NCBI GenBank assembly: GCA_026415575.1
Contig: JAOAGV010000040.1
Location: 1 to 35,968, forward strand
Length of the DNA stretch: 35,968 nucleotides
Direction of reading: 5' to 3'
Source: Candidatus Sumerlaeia bacterium
GTDB taxonomy: Bacteria; Sumerlaeota; Sumerlaeia; JADFCW01
Positions 24,038 through 31,849 of this stretch are shown one piece after another (the first letter of the stretch is position 1; each line of letters begins with the position of its first letter). Made by a program: the position numbers and the translations under genes. The notes beneath the pieces are model-generated. The model ran no database searches and was not told the DNA's origin. It worked only from the letters and a program-made list of their open reading frames with translations.

Positions 24038-24676
24038 CTACGGTCGGGATGGACACCATTGGGCGATGGCGCAGCGGTCGTGCGCAGGATTGCGGGCCAC
24101 ACATACCTGGCGGCCATGAAACCCGATTCGGTGCGAAAAAGCCGTCCACTCTTTGGGCGGCAGCAATGCCTGCAAGTCCTTCTCGACCTTGTCGGCATCC
24201 GTTTCTTTGGACAACTGAAGCCGGGCGGCCAGACGCAGCACATGCGTGTCCACGATAATGGCCGGCTGGCCAAAGACATTGCCCAGCACCACGTTGGCCG
24301 TCTTGCGGCCCACACCGGGCAGCGCGGTCAGTTCCTCGATAGTCTCCGGCACGCGACCGCTGTGGCGCTCAACCAACGCCCGGCAAGTGGCAATTACACT
24401 TTTGGCTTTCTGGCGAAAGAATCCTGTGGGCTTGATTTCCTGTTCCAACTGCGCGGGGTCGGCGTTGGCGAAATCAGCCGCCGAGCGGTAGCGCCGAAAC
24501 AGGTGCGCGGTCACCTCGTTGACTTTTTTGTCCGTGCACTGGGCCGCCAGAATGGTGGCCACCAGAAGTTCAAGCGCATTTGAGTAGTCGAGCAAACAGC
24601 GTGCGTCGGGATAGAGTTTGGCCAGCGTACGGTTGAGCTTGGCCGCTCGGGCCTTGTCGGTCAGTCCTGCAAACAT
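24038..24676 (-). CDS. nth: Endonuclease III (DNA N-glycosylase/AP lyase) with His at one FeS ligand position
   Basis: 212 residues, family-normal length. It removes oxidised pyrimidines and cleaves the abasic strand. The helix-hairpin-helix Leu-Pro-Gly-Val-Gly-Arg-Lys-Thr-Ala-Asn-Val-Val carries catalytic Lys125, and Val-Asp-Thr-His carries Asp143. The C-terminus should hold Cys-x6-Cys-x2-Cys-x5-Cys for a 4Fe-4S cluster. Here it reads Cys192-x6-His199-x2-Cys202-x5-Cys208, with the codon CAC for His. ATG 24676 follows AAGGTGCCAAGATC. It is the first gene of an operon with two ABC permeases. Assignment is firm; cluster state is open. Confidence 0.94.
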   Translation of the reverse strand: MFAGLTDKARAAKLNRTLAKLYPDARCLLDYSNALELLVATILAAQCTDKKVNEVTAHLFRRYRSAADFANADPAQLEQEIKPTGFFRQKAKSVIATCRALVERHSGRVPETIEELTALPGVGRKTANVVLGNVFGQPAIIVDTHVLRLAARLQLSKETDADKVEKDLQALLPPKEWTAFSHRIGFHGRQVCVARNPAHDRCAIAQWCPSRP

Positions 24677-24826
24677 GATCTTGGCACCTTTGATTTTGCA
24701 GTGGCAGTGCACAAACCCCGCCCTCGTCCAGTCGCGCAATCAGCTACAAAGAACGCCCCGCGAAGTGCAAGACAAATAGCCGGATGCCGGAAAAGGAGGG
24801 CCGGCTTTGATCCTCGGATTTTGGCC

Positions 24827-24857
24827 TTGACCATCCTAACGCCAAACCTGTTATACT
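24827..24857 (+). promoter_or_regulatory. Probable sigma-70-type promoter of the giant surface protein
   Basis: TTGACC at 24827-24832 and TATACT at 24852-24857, 19 bases apart, lie about 50 bp before the start codon at 24906. The -10 is near consensus; the spacing is slightly long. Confidence 0.5.
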
Positions 24858-24905
24858 TTGTAAGTGGGTAATTCGCTCGTCCAAATTAAAAGGGGAGGTG
24901 CTGTC

Positions 24906-27900
24906 ATGTGCTGTTTTAAACGCACCATGGGAGCGGCAGCTCTGTTGCTGATTACAGCAGCGGCGCTTGCCGGACCGGGTACCCTTACGTATCAGGGATC
25001 GGTGGTTCAACCCAACGGAACGCCGATTGCCGACGGGACCTATCAAATGCGGTTTGCGTTGTATATTGTACCCAGCGGGGGTTCGTGGGTCTGGCAGGAA
25101 ACCTCGCCAACCGTCACGGTCCGAAACGGCCTATTCTCGATGACGCTTGGCAACATCACGCCGTTCGGCACTTTGTTTTCGACGCGTTCTGACTTGTGGC
25201 TGGAGGTATGGATAGACCTTGACAAAAACGGCACGCTGGCCGCTGCCGAATGCTATTTGCCCCGCCAGAAGCTTGCCGCCGCCGCATGGGCGATCGAGGC
25301 CGACCGCCTCAACGGCCGTTCTTCCGCCGACTTTGCCACCGCCGCTCATACTCACGCCGGCATGGGTGACATCACGGGCGTGACGGCCGGCGCGGGCCTC
25401 ACGGGCGGCGGCCTGAGCGGCAATGTCAGCCTTGCCGCGCGGTTTGGCGGCAACGGCACCAGCACCAGCGTCGCCCGCGCCGACCACCGTCATGCAGACG
25501 GCTGGCTTTTGCGAGGCAACGCCGGCACGACATCGGGCACCGATTTTGTCGGCACCACGGACAACCAGCCTCTCGATTTGCGGGTCAACAACGCCCGCGC
25601 TCTGCGCTTCCTGCCCGACGCCGAGGCGCCCAGCCTCATCGGCGGCCATCGAGATAATTACGTTACGTCCGGCGTGGCCGGCGCGGTCATTGCCGGCGGC
25701 GGAACGACCGGCTGGGCCAACCGCGTGACCGACCACTACGGGGCTATCGGCGGAGGACGTCTCAATCGCGCCGGCAATGACAATCGCGATCTTTCCGACG
25801 CCATGCACGCCACGGTCAGCGGCGGTTATTTGAACGTGGCCAGCGGCAAACACGCCACCGTGGGCGGCGGAACGGAAAACGTCGCCAGCGGCGCGTGGGG
25901 CGCCACCATCGCCGGTGGGGTCGCCAACACGGCCAGCGCAAACTATCATGCGACGGTCGGCGGGGGCCTTAGGAATGTCGTCAGCGGCAACGGCTCCGTC
26001 GTTGCCGGAGGTGAATATAACCTCGCAGGGGGGTGGTTCGCGACGGTGCCCGGCGGCCGGTTCAACCAAGCGCTGGGAGAGGGCAGTTGCGCCGTCGGAC
26101 AGAATGCCGTCGCCGGGCATCTCGGAACATTTGTCTGGAACGACACCAATACGACGTTTGCCTCAACGGCCGAGTTTCAGTTTCTCATCCATGCGGCCGG
26201 CGGTGTGGGAATCAATATCAACAATCCTGCACCGTTTGCCCTGCGGGTTGCGGGACCGGTCGGCATCGGTGGCATTCTCAACATGGGCGCCGGCGCCGGA
26301 AACGAACGCATCATCAATCTGGCCGATCCGATCTCGGCACAGGATGCCGCCACCAAGAATTATGTGGATAACACTCTGGTCGGCGTGGACGCCGACCGCC
26401 TCGACGGCCAGCACGGCTCCTATTATCAAAACGCCGACAATCTCAACGCCGGCACCGTGCACACCGACCGCTATTCGGCCCGCAGCGATCTGGCCGACGA
26501 GGGCTATCTGGGCAACGGCGCCGGCCATATTGCCGTCAACAACGGCACGCTCCAGTCCACACTGAATGCCGATATGCTCGACGGACAGCATGCCAGCGAC
26601 CTCGCCTCAGCCTCGCACAATCACACGCACAGCAGCCTGACGGGCCTCGGCAACGACGATCATGCGCAATACTTTCATTTGGGCCAAAACGAAATCTGCA
26701 CGGGGCGGCCTTCGTTTAATGGCGGCGTTTCCGGTTCTTTCGCGCCCTTTAACGTCAACAGCACTTTCGTCGTCACCAATCTGAACGCCGATCTGCTCGA
26801 CGGCCGCCATGCGGGCCACGCCACCGGCAACATCCCTTACAGCGACGGAGTCCTCAACGTGGATCTCAACGCCGACCAGCTCGACGGCCGCCACGCCGGC
26901 CATGGCTCCGGCAGCATCCCCTACAATGACGGAGTCGTCAACACCATGCTCAACGCCGACATGGTGGACGGCCAGCACGCGGCGGATTTCGCCTCCTCGT
27001 CCCACTCGCACCTGCACTCATCCCTGACCGGTCTGAGCGACGACGACCATACCCAGTATTTCCATCTTGACCAGCATGAAATCGTGAACGGCCGGCCGGC
27101 GTTCAACGGCGGCGTCTCCGGCGCCACGCCGCCCTTCTCGGTGGACAGCACGCAGCGTGTGGACAACCTCAATGCCGATCAACTCGACGGCAAACACGCC
27201 TCGGATTTCGCCACCCTTACCCACGATCACTGGGGCCAGTCGTGGACCGGAATGGGAACCGGTCTATCGGTTTCGGGTGGCGACACAGGATTGAGCGGAT
27301 CGGGCGTCACCGCCGGCGTCTACGGCCAGTCGTCCGGCGGGGGCGCTTATAATGGCGGCGGGGGCGCGTTCTTAAGCACAGCGCCGTTTGCCAACGGAGT
27401 TTATGGGGTATCCTCTAGTGGGTACGGCACCGGTGTTCATGGCAAGATTATGGCCGGCACGGTCACCAACCAAGCCTTTGGCGTTTGGGGCGAGTGCGCG
27501 GCGCCCGGATACGCCGGATATTTTTCGGGAAATGTTCACGTTGATGGCACGATTTCCAAGGCCGGCGGCGGATTCAAGATTGATCATCCGCTCGATCCGG
27601 CCAACAAGTATCTTTATCACTCGTTTGTGGAAAGCCCGGACATGAAGAACATCTACGACGGCACGGTGACGCTCGATCCCGATGGCAGGGCGACGGTTAC
27701 CCTGCCGGAGTGGTTTGGCGCATTGAACAAAGACTTTCGCTATCAACTGACGGCCATCGGCGCGCCGGCTCCCGGACTTTACATTGCCCGCGAAATCGAA
27801 AACAACCAGTTTGAAATCGCGGGCGGACCGGCCGGCCTGAAGGTCTCATGGCAGGTTACGGGCATCCGAAAAGACGCCTTCGCCAACACGCATCGCATTC

Positions 27901-28016
27901 CGGTCGAGGAAACCAAACCCCCTTCGGAGCAGGGAACTTATCTATGTCCGGAGCTGCATGGCAAACCTGCCGGTTTGAGCGTGACGGCCCGAAAACGCGA
28001 GTCGAAAGTCCGGTAG
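24906..28016 (+). CDS. Large exported repeat protein with trimeric-adhesin-like and tail-fibre-like motifs
   Basis: 1,036 residues. A signal peptide (to about 22) is followed by an N-terminal domain (about 25-120) with Leu-Thr-Tyr-Gln-Gly then Asp-Gly-Thr-Tyr-Gln-Met-Arg-Phe. Gly/Ala/Asn-rich short repeats of the Gly-Gly-Gly-x-x-Asn-x-Ala-x-Gly type (about 290-420) resemble YadA-like heads. At least five copies of Asn-Ala-Asp-x-x-Asp-Gly-x-His-Ala lie between about 550 and 790. A larger block with Leu-Thr-Gly-Leu and Asp-Asp-His-x-Gln-Tyr-Phe-His-Leu occurs twice (about 575-636 and 704-765). A conserved C-terminal domain begins at Phe-Lys-Ile-Asp-His-Pro-Leu-Asp-Pro-Ala-Asn-Lys-Tyr-Leu-Tyr-His-Ser-Phe. 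The start at ATG 24906 is set by GGGGAGGTG. No membrane-anchor domain is seen; it could be released, or held by another factor. Confidence 0.85.
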   Translation: MCCFKRTMGAAALLLITAAALAGPGTLTYQGSVVQPNGTPIADGTYQMRFALYIVPSGGSWVWQETSPTVTVRNGLFSMTLGNITPFGTLFSTRSDLWLEVWIDLDKNGTLAAAECYLPRQKLAAAAWAIEADRLNGRSSADFATAAHTHAGMGDITGVTAGAGLTGGGLSGNVSLAARFGGNGTSTSVARADHRHADGWLLRGNAGTTSGTDFVGTTDNQPLDLRVNNARALRFLPDAEAPSLIGGHRDNYVTSGVAGAVIAGGGTTGWANRVTDHYGAIGGGRLNRAGNDNRDLSDAMHATVSGGYLNVASGKHATVGGGTENVASGAWGATIAGGVANTASANYHATVGGGLRNVVSGNGSVVAGGEYNLAGGWFATVPGGRFNQALGEGSCAVGQNAVAGHLGTFVWNDTNTTFASTAEFQFLIHAAGGVGININNPAPFALRVAGPVGIGGILNMGAGAGNERIINLADPISAQDAATKNYVDNTLVGVDADRLDGQHGSYYQNADNLNAGTVHTDRYSARSDLADEGYLGNGAGHIAVNNGTLQSTLNADMLDGQHASDLASASHNHTHSSLTGLGNDDHAQYFHLGQNEICTGRPSFNGGVSGSFAPFNVNSTFVVTNLNADLLDGRHAGHATGNIPYSDGVLNVDLNADQLDGRHAGHGSGSIPYNDGVVNTMLNADMVDGQHAADFASSSHSHLHSSLTGLSDDDHTQYFHLDQHEIVNGRPAFNGGVSGATPPFSVDSTQRVDNLNADQLDGKHASDFATLTHDHWGQSWTGMGTGLSVSGGDTGLSGSGVTAGVYGQSSGGGAYNGGGGAFLSTAPFANGVYGVSSSGYGTGVHGKIMAGTVTNQAFGVWGECAAPGYAGYFSGNVHVDGTISKAGGGFKIDHPLDPANKYLYHSFVESPDMKNIYDGTVTLDPDGRATVTLPEWFGALNKDFRYQLTAIGAPAPGLYIAREIENNQFEIAGGPAGLKVSWQVTGIRKDAFANTHRIPVEETKPPSEQGTYLCPELHGKPAGLSVTARKRESKVR

Positions 28017-28088
28017 GTCAAGAAAGAGAGCGGAAGAATAACTAGGAAGCGTGGAAGAATTGCCACCGCATTCTAATGATGCAACGAT

Positions 28089-28116
28089 AGGGTCGGTGTG
28101 GAACCCGACCCTCCAT
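28089..28116. repeat. Third copy of the dispersed hairpin repeat, inverted
   Basis: AGGGTCGG and CCGACCCT form an 8-bp perfect stem with an 8-base loop at 28089-28112. Read on the minus strand, 28091-28116 matches the copies at 21661-21749 with one or two changes. It lies between the convergent stops at 28016 and 28201. No U-tract of good length follows, so it may act as a mRNA 3'-end structure or nucleoid/transposase-related element. Confidence 0.65.
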
Positions 28117-28200
28117 GACGGCCGAACCTGCTTGCGGCAAGAGGGGGCTGCCGGGCAGGTGTTTGGGCTTTTCACCACAAATCTTTACGCTATCGGCCCG

Positions 28201-28635
28201 CTAGCCGTACAATCGCCGGTGATCAGCCATAATGCAGCGGCCGGAGATAACTAAAAGTCCAAGCTGACGCGCGCGCGTTTCTTCGGCCGGGTTTTCGGCG
28301 CCGGGCTGAAACCACACCACGCGCGCACCGATGTTGGCTGCCGCCTGTGCGATATTGCCCGCCCGCTCGGCCGCAACACACACATCTACAATCGCCACAC
28401 GCGCTTCGCGCGGAACATCTTCCAGCCGGGGATAAGCCCGAAGTCCCGCGACTTGTTCGGCTGTCGGATGTACAGGAATCACGGTGAATCCGGCCCGCGC
28501 CAGATACAGGCCGACGGCCCGACTCGGCCGCTCCAAACGCGGAGACATCCCGACAACGGCCACAGCGACGGGCTGACTCAAGATTGCCCGGACCTGTTCG
28601 TCCGGATCGTCAAAAGTTTCTTTTCGTGGGATCAT
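28201..28635 (-). CDS. CoA-binding domain protein (YccU-type)
   Basis: 144 residues, the usual length. A single CoA-binding Rossmann domain: Val-Ala-Val-Val-Gly-Met-Ser near the N-terminus, Arg-Pro-Ser-Arg-Ala-Val-Gly, Phe-Thr-Val-Ile-Pro-Val-His-Pro, then Leu-Glu-Asp-Val-Pro and Val-Trp-Phe-Gln-Pro-Gly. The closing motif commonly read as Asp-Arg-Cys-Ile is Gly-Arg-Cys-Ile here. Such proteins bind CoA or acyl-CoA; their physiological role is mostly unclear. ATG 28635 has no strong Shine-Dalgarno. It is convergent with the giant surface protein gene and divergent from the HD-GYP regulator. Confidence 0.87.
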   Translation of the reverse strand: MIPRKETFDDPDEQVRAILSQPVAVAVVGMSPRLERPSRAVGLYLARAGFTVIPVHPTAEQVAGLRAYPRLEDVPREARVAIVDVCVAAERAGNIAQAAANIGARVVWFQPGAENPAEETRARQLGLLVISGRCIMADHRRLYG

Positions 28636-29057
28636 GCGGTTGCATCGCTTCCGGGTGTTTGTCTTTGGTCACTACACGCCATACGATTCTTTTGCTCAAT
28701 TCTTTAGCACCGATAATCAAGCCCAAAGTATTCTCATCGAAAACTCATTCTCTTGGAAACGCTGCGGAACCGGTTCTTTTGTAGTCATTTTACTGACACA
28801 AAACTGGTAGGTTTTGACTACAACAAAAAGACAGAAATGCCGACAGACAAGCAACTCTGCGCTGTGCAATGCTTCAAATTGTGTTGGAAGAGGATCTCAA
28901 ACAAAAGGGCAGGTGATCTGATACTCAGCCAAGGATGGTGCAAGAATCGCAGGGTCGCATTTCCGCAGGATCAAGAACTTCTCCAGTTCTGCGGACGCCC
29001 ACGGAAGGGCTTATAGGGGTGGCGGGAAGGATCATACAGCCAAAGGAGGGACAGGCC
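28636..29057. other. Long leader/promoter region before the HD-GYP regulator
   Basis: 422 bp without a convincing gene, visibly richer in A+T than its surroundings. It contains two inverted repeats. The first has 9-bp arms, TTGTAGTCA (28779-28787) and TGACTACAA (28815-28823), with a short AAAC/GTTT pair inside. The second has TCCGC (28962-28966) and GCGGA (28991-28995) around AGAACT/AGTTCT. A short frame (28753-29016) overlapping these lacks a Shine-Dalgarno and family signal. I compared the region with the cyclic-di-GMP riboswitch consensus by eye and saw no match. Confidence 0.5.
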
Positions 29058-30176
29058 ATGGGCGAGACATTCGGCACCGAGTACGATTTTACAAGGAACC
29101 AGACCATCCCCAACCGCATTTTGGTTGTGGACGACGAGTCGGTCGTCTGTGTAATGGTCAGCGGTATTCTGGTCAACGCAGGGTTCACCTGTGACATCGC
29201 CCTGTCGGAGAACGAGGCATTGCAGCATCTGGCCTCGGGTTGCTACACTTGTTTAATTTCCGACATTCGGATGCCGGGAATCGGCGGCGTGGAGTTGATC
29301 AAGCGGGCGCGCGCCATGGACCGCGACCTCGAGATTATCCTCATGACCGGCTTGGTGGACGCTGCGACAGCTCGCGCGGCCCTCAAAACCGACGCGCGCG
29401 ACTGTCTGGTCAAGCCCTTCGAGGCCGAGGAACTGGTCCACACCGTTGTCAATGCGCTCGAACATCGCCGGCTGGTGCTGGAAAACCGCTATTATCAACA
29501 GCATCTTGAAGAGAAAGTGGCCCAGCAGGCCGAGATGATCCGGAGCCAGTTTTTGGCGGCCATCCGTTCGCTGGCCAAGGCCGAAGAGGCCCGTGACGAA
29601 TATACCCGCGGCCACTCCGACCGTGTCAGCGACCTTGCTCTTATGATTGCTAGAACTATGGGCATTCCCTATCAAGAGCGCAGTATGATTCAATTGGCCG
29701 GGCTTTTGCACGACGTGGGGAAAATTGGCGTTCCCGACCAGATTCTTCTCAAGCCGGGGGCGCTGACGGCGCCGGAATGGCAAATCATGAAAATGCATCC
29801 CGTCATCGGGCGCGACATTATTGCGCAGATTGACCCGCCCCCCCTTCTGATCGAAGGCATCCTTCAGCACCATGAGCGCTGGGACGGAAAGGGCTATCCC
29901 GAAGGACGCTCGAAGACGGGCATTGCGCAAATCGGGCGCATTCTGGCCGTTGCCGACTGCTTCGACGCCATGACCTCTGCGCGACCCTATCGCCCGGCAT
30001 TTTCCACCGAGGAGGCCCTCGATCGAATTCGGCAAGCCCGCGAAACCCAGCTGGACCCCGAAGCAACGGATGCGTTTCTCTACGCCATTGAACGTCGGCA
30101 AAACCAAACGCCCCTTCCCGTCGAGACGCCTGCACCGGCGGTGCCCAACTTGCAGGCGGCCCTGTGTATTGCGTAA
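29058..30176 (+). CDS. Response regulator with HD-GYP domain
   Basis: 372 residues, cytoplasmic. A receiver domain (about 20-135) has Asp-Asp-Glu near 25-27, phosphoacceptor Asp69 (Ser-Asp-Ile-Arg-Met-Pro-Gly) and Lys119. A coiled linker (140-175) leads to an HD-GYP domain (about 175-350). That domain has His-Ser-Asp-Arg-Val (186-190), His218-Asp219-Val-Gly-Lys, and His-His-Glu-Arg-Trp-Asp-Gly-Lys-Gly-Tyr-Pro (271-281), followed by Asp-Ala-Met-Thr and Arg-Pro-Tyr-Arg. All motif residues needed for cyclic-di-GMP hydrolysis are present. ATG 29058 is set by AAAGGAGGGACAGG. No histidine kinase lies next to it in this window; the PAS sensor at 1454 has no kinase domain. Confidence 0.95.
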   Translation: MGETFGTEYDFTRNQTIPNRILVVDDESVVCVMVSGILVNAGFTCDIALSENEALQHLASGCYTCLISDIRMPGIGGVELIKRARAMDRDLEIILMTGLVDAATARAALKTDARDCLVKPFEAEELVHTVVNALEHRRLVLENRYYQQHLEEKVAQQAEMIRSQFLAAIRSLAKAEEARDEYTRGHSDRVSDLALMIARTMGIPYQERSMIQLAGLLHDVGKIGVPDQILLKPGALTAPEWQIMKMHPVIGRDIIAQIDPPPLLIEGILQHHERWDGKGYPEGRSKTGIAQIGRILAVADCFDAMTSARPYRPAFSTEEALDRIRQARETQLDPEATDAFLYAIERRQNQTPLPVETPAPAVPNLQAALCIA

Positions 30177-30198
30177 TACTCCGCAGGTCAGGAAGGCA

Positions 30199-30227
30199 TT
30201 GACAATAAGGGATACGACAGAAAAGAT
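30199..30227 (+). promoter_or_regulatory. Possible promoter before the interrupted exported-protein gene
   Basis: A perfect TTGACA (30199-30204) with 17 bases to AAAGAT (30222-30227) lies 44 bp before ATG 30272. The -35 is good and the -10 poor. Confidence 0.3.
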
Positions 30228-30256
30228 CCGCTTGCAATGAACTGAATTATGCTTGC

Positions 30257-30264
30257 AAGGCGGG
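30257..30264 (+). promoter_or_regulatory. Shine-Dalgarno pointing to ATG 30272 of an interrupted frame
   Basis: AAGGCGGG with seven bases to ATG 30272. From that ATG nine codons follow, then TAG at 30299-30301, then the same frame continues without another stop to 31459. No Shine-Dalgarno serves the next candidate start, GTG 30314. Confidence 0.55.
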
Positions 30265-30313
30265 TTTTATCATGTCCAATGCCCTGAAAAACCTTCGCTA
30301 GCCACTCGCCCGC

Positions 30314-31459
30314 GTGCTTTTCCCCGCCTTGCCGACCGGAGTTCTATACGCGGCTCCGCCGACATCCCCCACCGCCAGCCTCACTCCCCCGCCCCGCTCG
30401 GAAAGCACCCCGCCGCCGTTGCCGATTCAAGCCGACCTCAGCATTTTCTTCCCGCCCAAGGGACGCGAGGGCAACGCCGCCTCGGCCTATATTCGCGCAT
30501 TTGAGCTGTATCGCGCCGACCGCGACCGCACCAAATACACCGGTCAGTGGGACGTGCTGCTGCAGCGCAAACCGATGCGAATGGCGCTCGACCAGATCAC
30601 ATCGGGTGCGCTGTGCAAACGCTGCGATTTCATTCCCTTTCTTCCCGACGACCTGAGCCGCTCCACCAAGTTTCCCTATCTGGTCGAATCGCAGGTGCTG
30701 GCCCGTCTGCTTGCGCAGCGGTTTGAGCGCGAATTGGAGGCCAAACAGACAACAGCCGCCCTCGATACGGCACGGATTCTCATGGCCTTCGGCCGCCATC
30801 TGCGCATGTCTGCCATGGTTCTCAGTCAGGACGTTCAGGGTCTGGCTTGCGAGCGCCTCGCCGTCACGTGTTTCGCAAAGGCGGTCGGGCCGACAGCCGA
30901 CGCGGACACGTCGGCCAAAATTTCTGTGGTGCTCCGCATGCTCGATTCCAATCAACAATGGATCGCCGACGAACTTCTGGTGCATCGCGGTTCGGCACCG
31001 GTTGGCTTCTCGGCCGACCTGCGATGGCTGCGCTCTTCCCACCCCGTGCTGCGCTGCGAGGCCATTCTCAATATGGCGCAAGAGACGCTGCCGCCCACAG
31101 TCTTAATCAAACCGACGCCGGTGATAGATATCCGGCTGCTGGTGAAAAAAATGGAAGAGGCAACTTCGCCGAGCGCGCTTCGCTTGCGGCCGGAGGACGT
31201 CGAAATCAAGGCACGCTGGCCGCGCAAAGGTGTCCGCGCCGACCTGAGCGCGCGCGATATTCAGAGGCTGCGCGAGGCTCTCGCGCCAGTGGCCGCCAAT
31301 GACCCCGACATCCGTCCGCGCACACTGGCCAAGCGTTTGCTCGATGCCTTGGTGGACGTTCCCGCGCCGCCCAAGCCGCCGAAACTTCCGGACGGTCTTT
31401 CTACGAAACCGCTCGGCATCCTTCCGCCGCCGCGTCCGCCACAAAGTCCGCTGAAGTAA
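30314..31459 (+). CDS. Exported-type protein of unknown function; apparent signal-peptide codons interrupted by TAG
   Basis: 381 residues if started at GTG 30314. The N-terminus Leu-Phe-Pro-Ala-Leu-Pro-Thr-Gly-Val-Leu-Tyr-Ala-Ala-Pro-Pro looks like the core and cleavage end of a signal peptide without its basic start. That basic start (Met-Ser-Asn-Ala-Leu-Lys-Asn-Leu-Arg) is encoded in the same frame from ATG 30272, which has a good ribosome site, but TAG at 30299-30301 separates them. After a Pro/Thr/Ser-rich linker a mostly helical domain of about 270 residues follows, then a Pro/Lys-rich tail. No family was recognised. Either the gene is inactivated, uses a weak internal GTG, or the base at the TAG is wrong in the sequence. 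Confidence 0.65.
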   Translation: MLFPALPTGVLYAAPPTSPTASLTPPPRSESTPPPLPIQADLSIFFPPKGREGNAASAYIRAFELYRADRDRTKYTGQWDVLLQRKPMRMALDQITSGALCKRCDFIPFLPDDLSRSTKFPYLVESQVLARLLAQRFERELEAKQTTAALDTARILMAFGRHLRMSAMVLSQDVQGLACERLAVTCFAKAVGPTADADTSAKISVVLRMLDSNQQWIADELLVHRGSAPVGFSADLRWLRSSHPVLRCEAILNMAQETLPPTVLIKPTPVIDIRLLVKKMEEATSPSALRLRPEDVEIKARWPRKGVRADLSARDIQRLREALAPVAANDPDIRPRTLAKRLLDALVDVPAPPKPPKLPDGLSTKPLGILPPPRPPQSPLK

Positions 31460-31849
31460 AACCACGGCGTCTTGGTTCAAACTTCTCAAGAACAAGACGA
31501 AACACTTCGGGCAAGACTTCAAGTCGAGCAAGTGTGTTTGTGGTTCAATTGCCATGTATGTAAGCATACACAGCTTAACTGTATCTCTCACATCTTAACT
31601 GTATCTCTCACATCTTTTTTCGAAGTAGTTATTTGGGTGGACGATTAAGACTGAAAAAGCCCGGTTGAAGTGGGAACTATATCCATCCAAACCGTTGTGC
31701 AAAAGGATCTCCGAGAGACTTCCAAAGTTATAGTCTATCGCAATTACCTACCCACGCAACTATCCAATTTTAGCCTTGACGGCAGGCTATCTACAGTCTT
31801 CCTATACGTCGAATGTTGAACACTACATCTCAAACAAGGGAGTCGGCAC
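31460..31849. other. AT-rich gene-free spacer with a short tandem repeat
   Basis: 390 bp without a supported gene and richer in A+T than the genes around it. It contains an imperfect hairpin just after the stop (31468-31499, arms CGTCTTGGTTC and GAACAAGACG, one bulge), a 20-bp tandem repeat (31574-31613) and a TTGACG (about 31776) without a clear -10 at normal spacing. It is the likely promoter region for the small winged-helix-like gene. Confidence 0.5.
31574..31613. repeat. Perfect 20-bp tandem duplication
   Basis: The 20-base unit CTTAACTGTATCTCTCACAT occurs twice back to back (31574-31593 and 31594-31613), followed by CTT and a T-run. Two copies only; no spacer, so not a CRISPR. It may be a recent slippage event or a pair of binding sites. 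Confidence 0.8.

Noticed and set aside
25131..26120. Minus-strand frame opposite the giant surface protein
   Set aside because: Low-complexity Ala/Gly/Val-rich shadow of the repeats on the plus strand.
28753..29016. An 87-residue plus-strand frame in the HD-GYP leader
   Set aside because: No ribosome site and Cys/Lys/Arg-rich composition with no family signal; overlaps hairpins. Kept only as a remark.
28920..29057. Possible cyclic-di-GMP riboswitch before the HD-GYP gene
   Set aside because: By eye the region lacks the conserved core pieces of the GEMM motif; only simple hairpins are present.
31574..31613. Possible CRISPR repeat
   Set aside because: Two direct copies without spacer, no cas genes.
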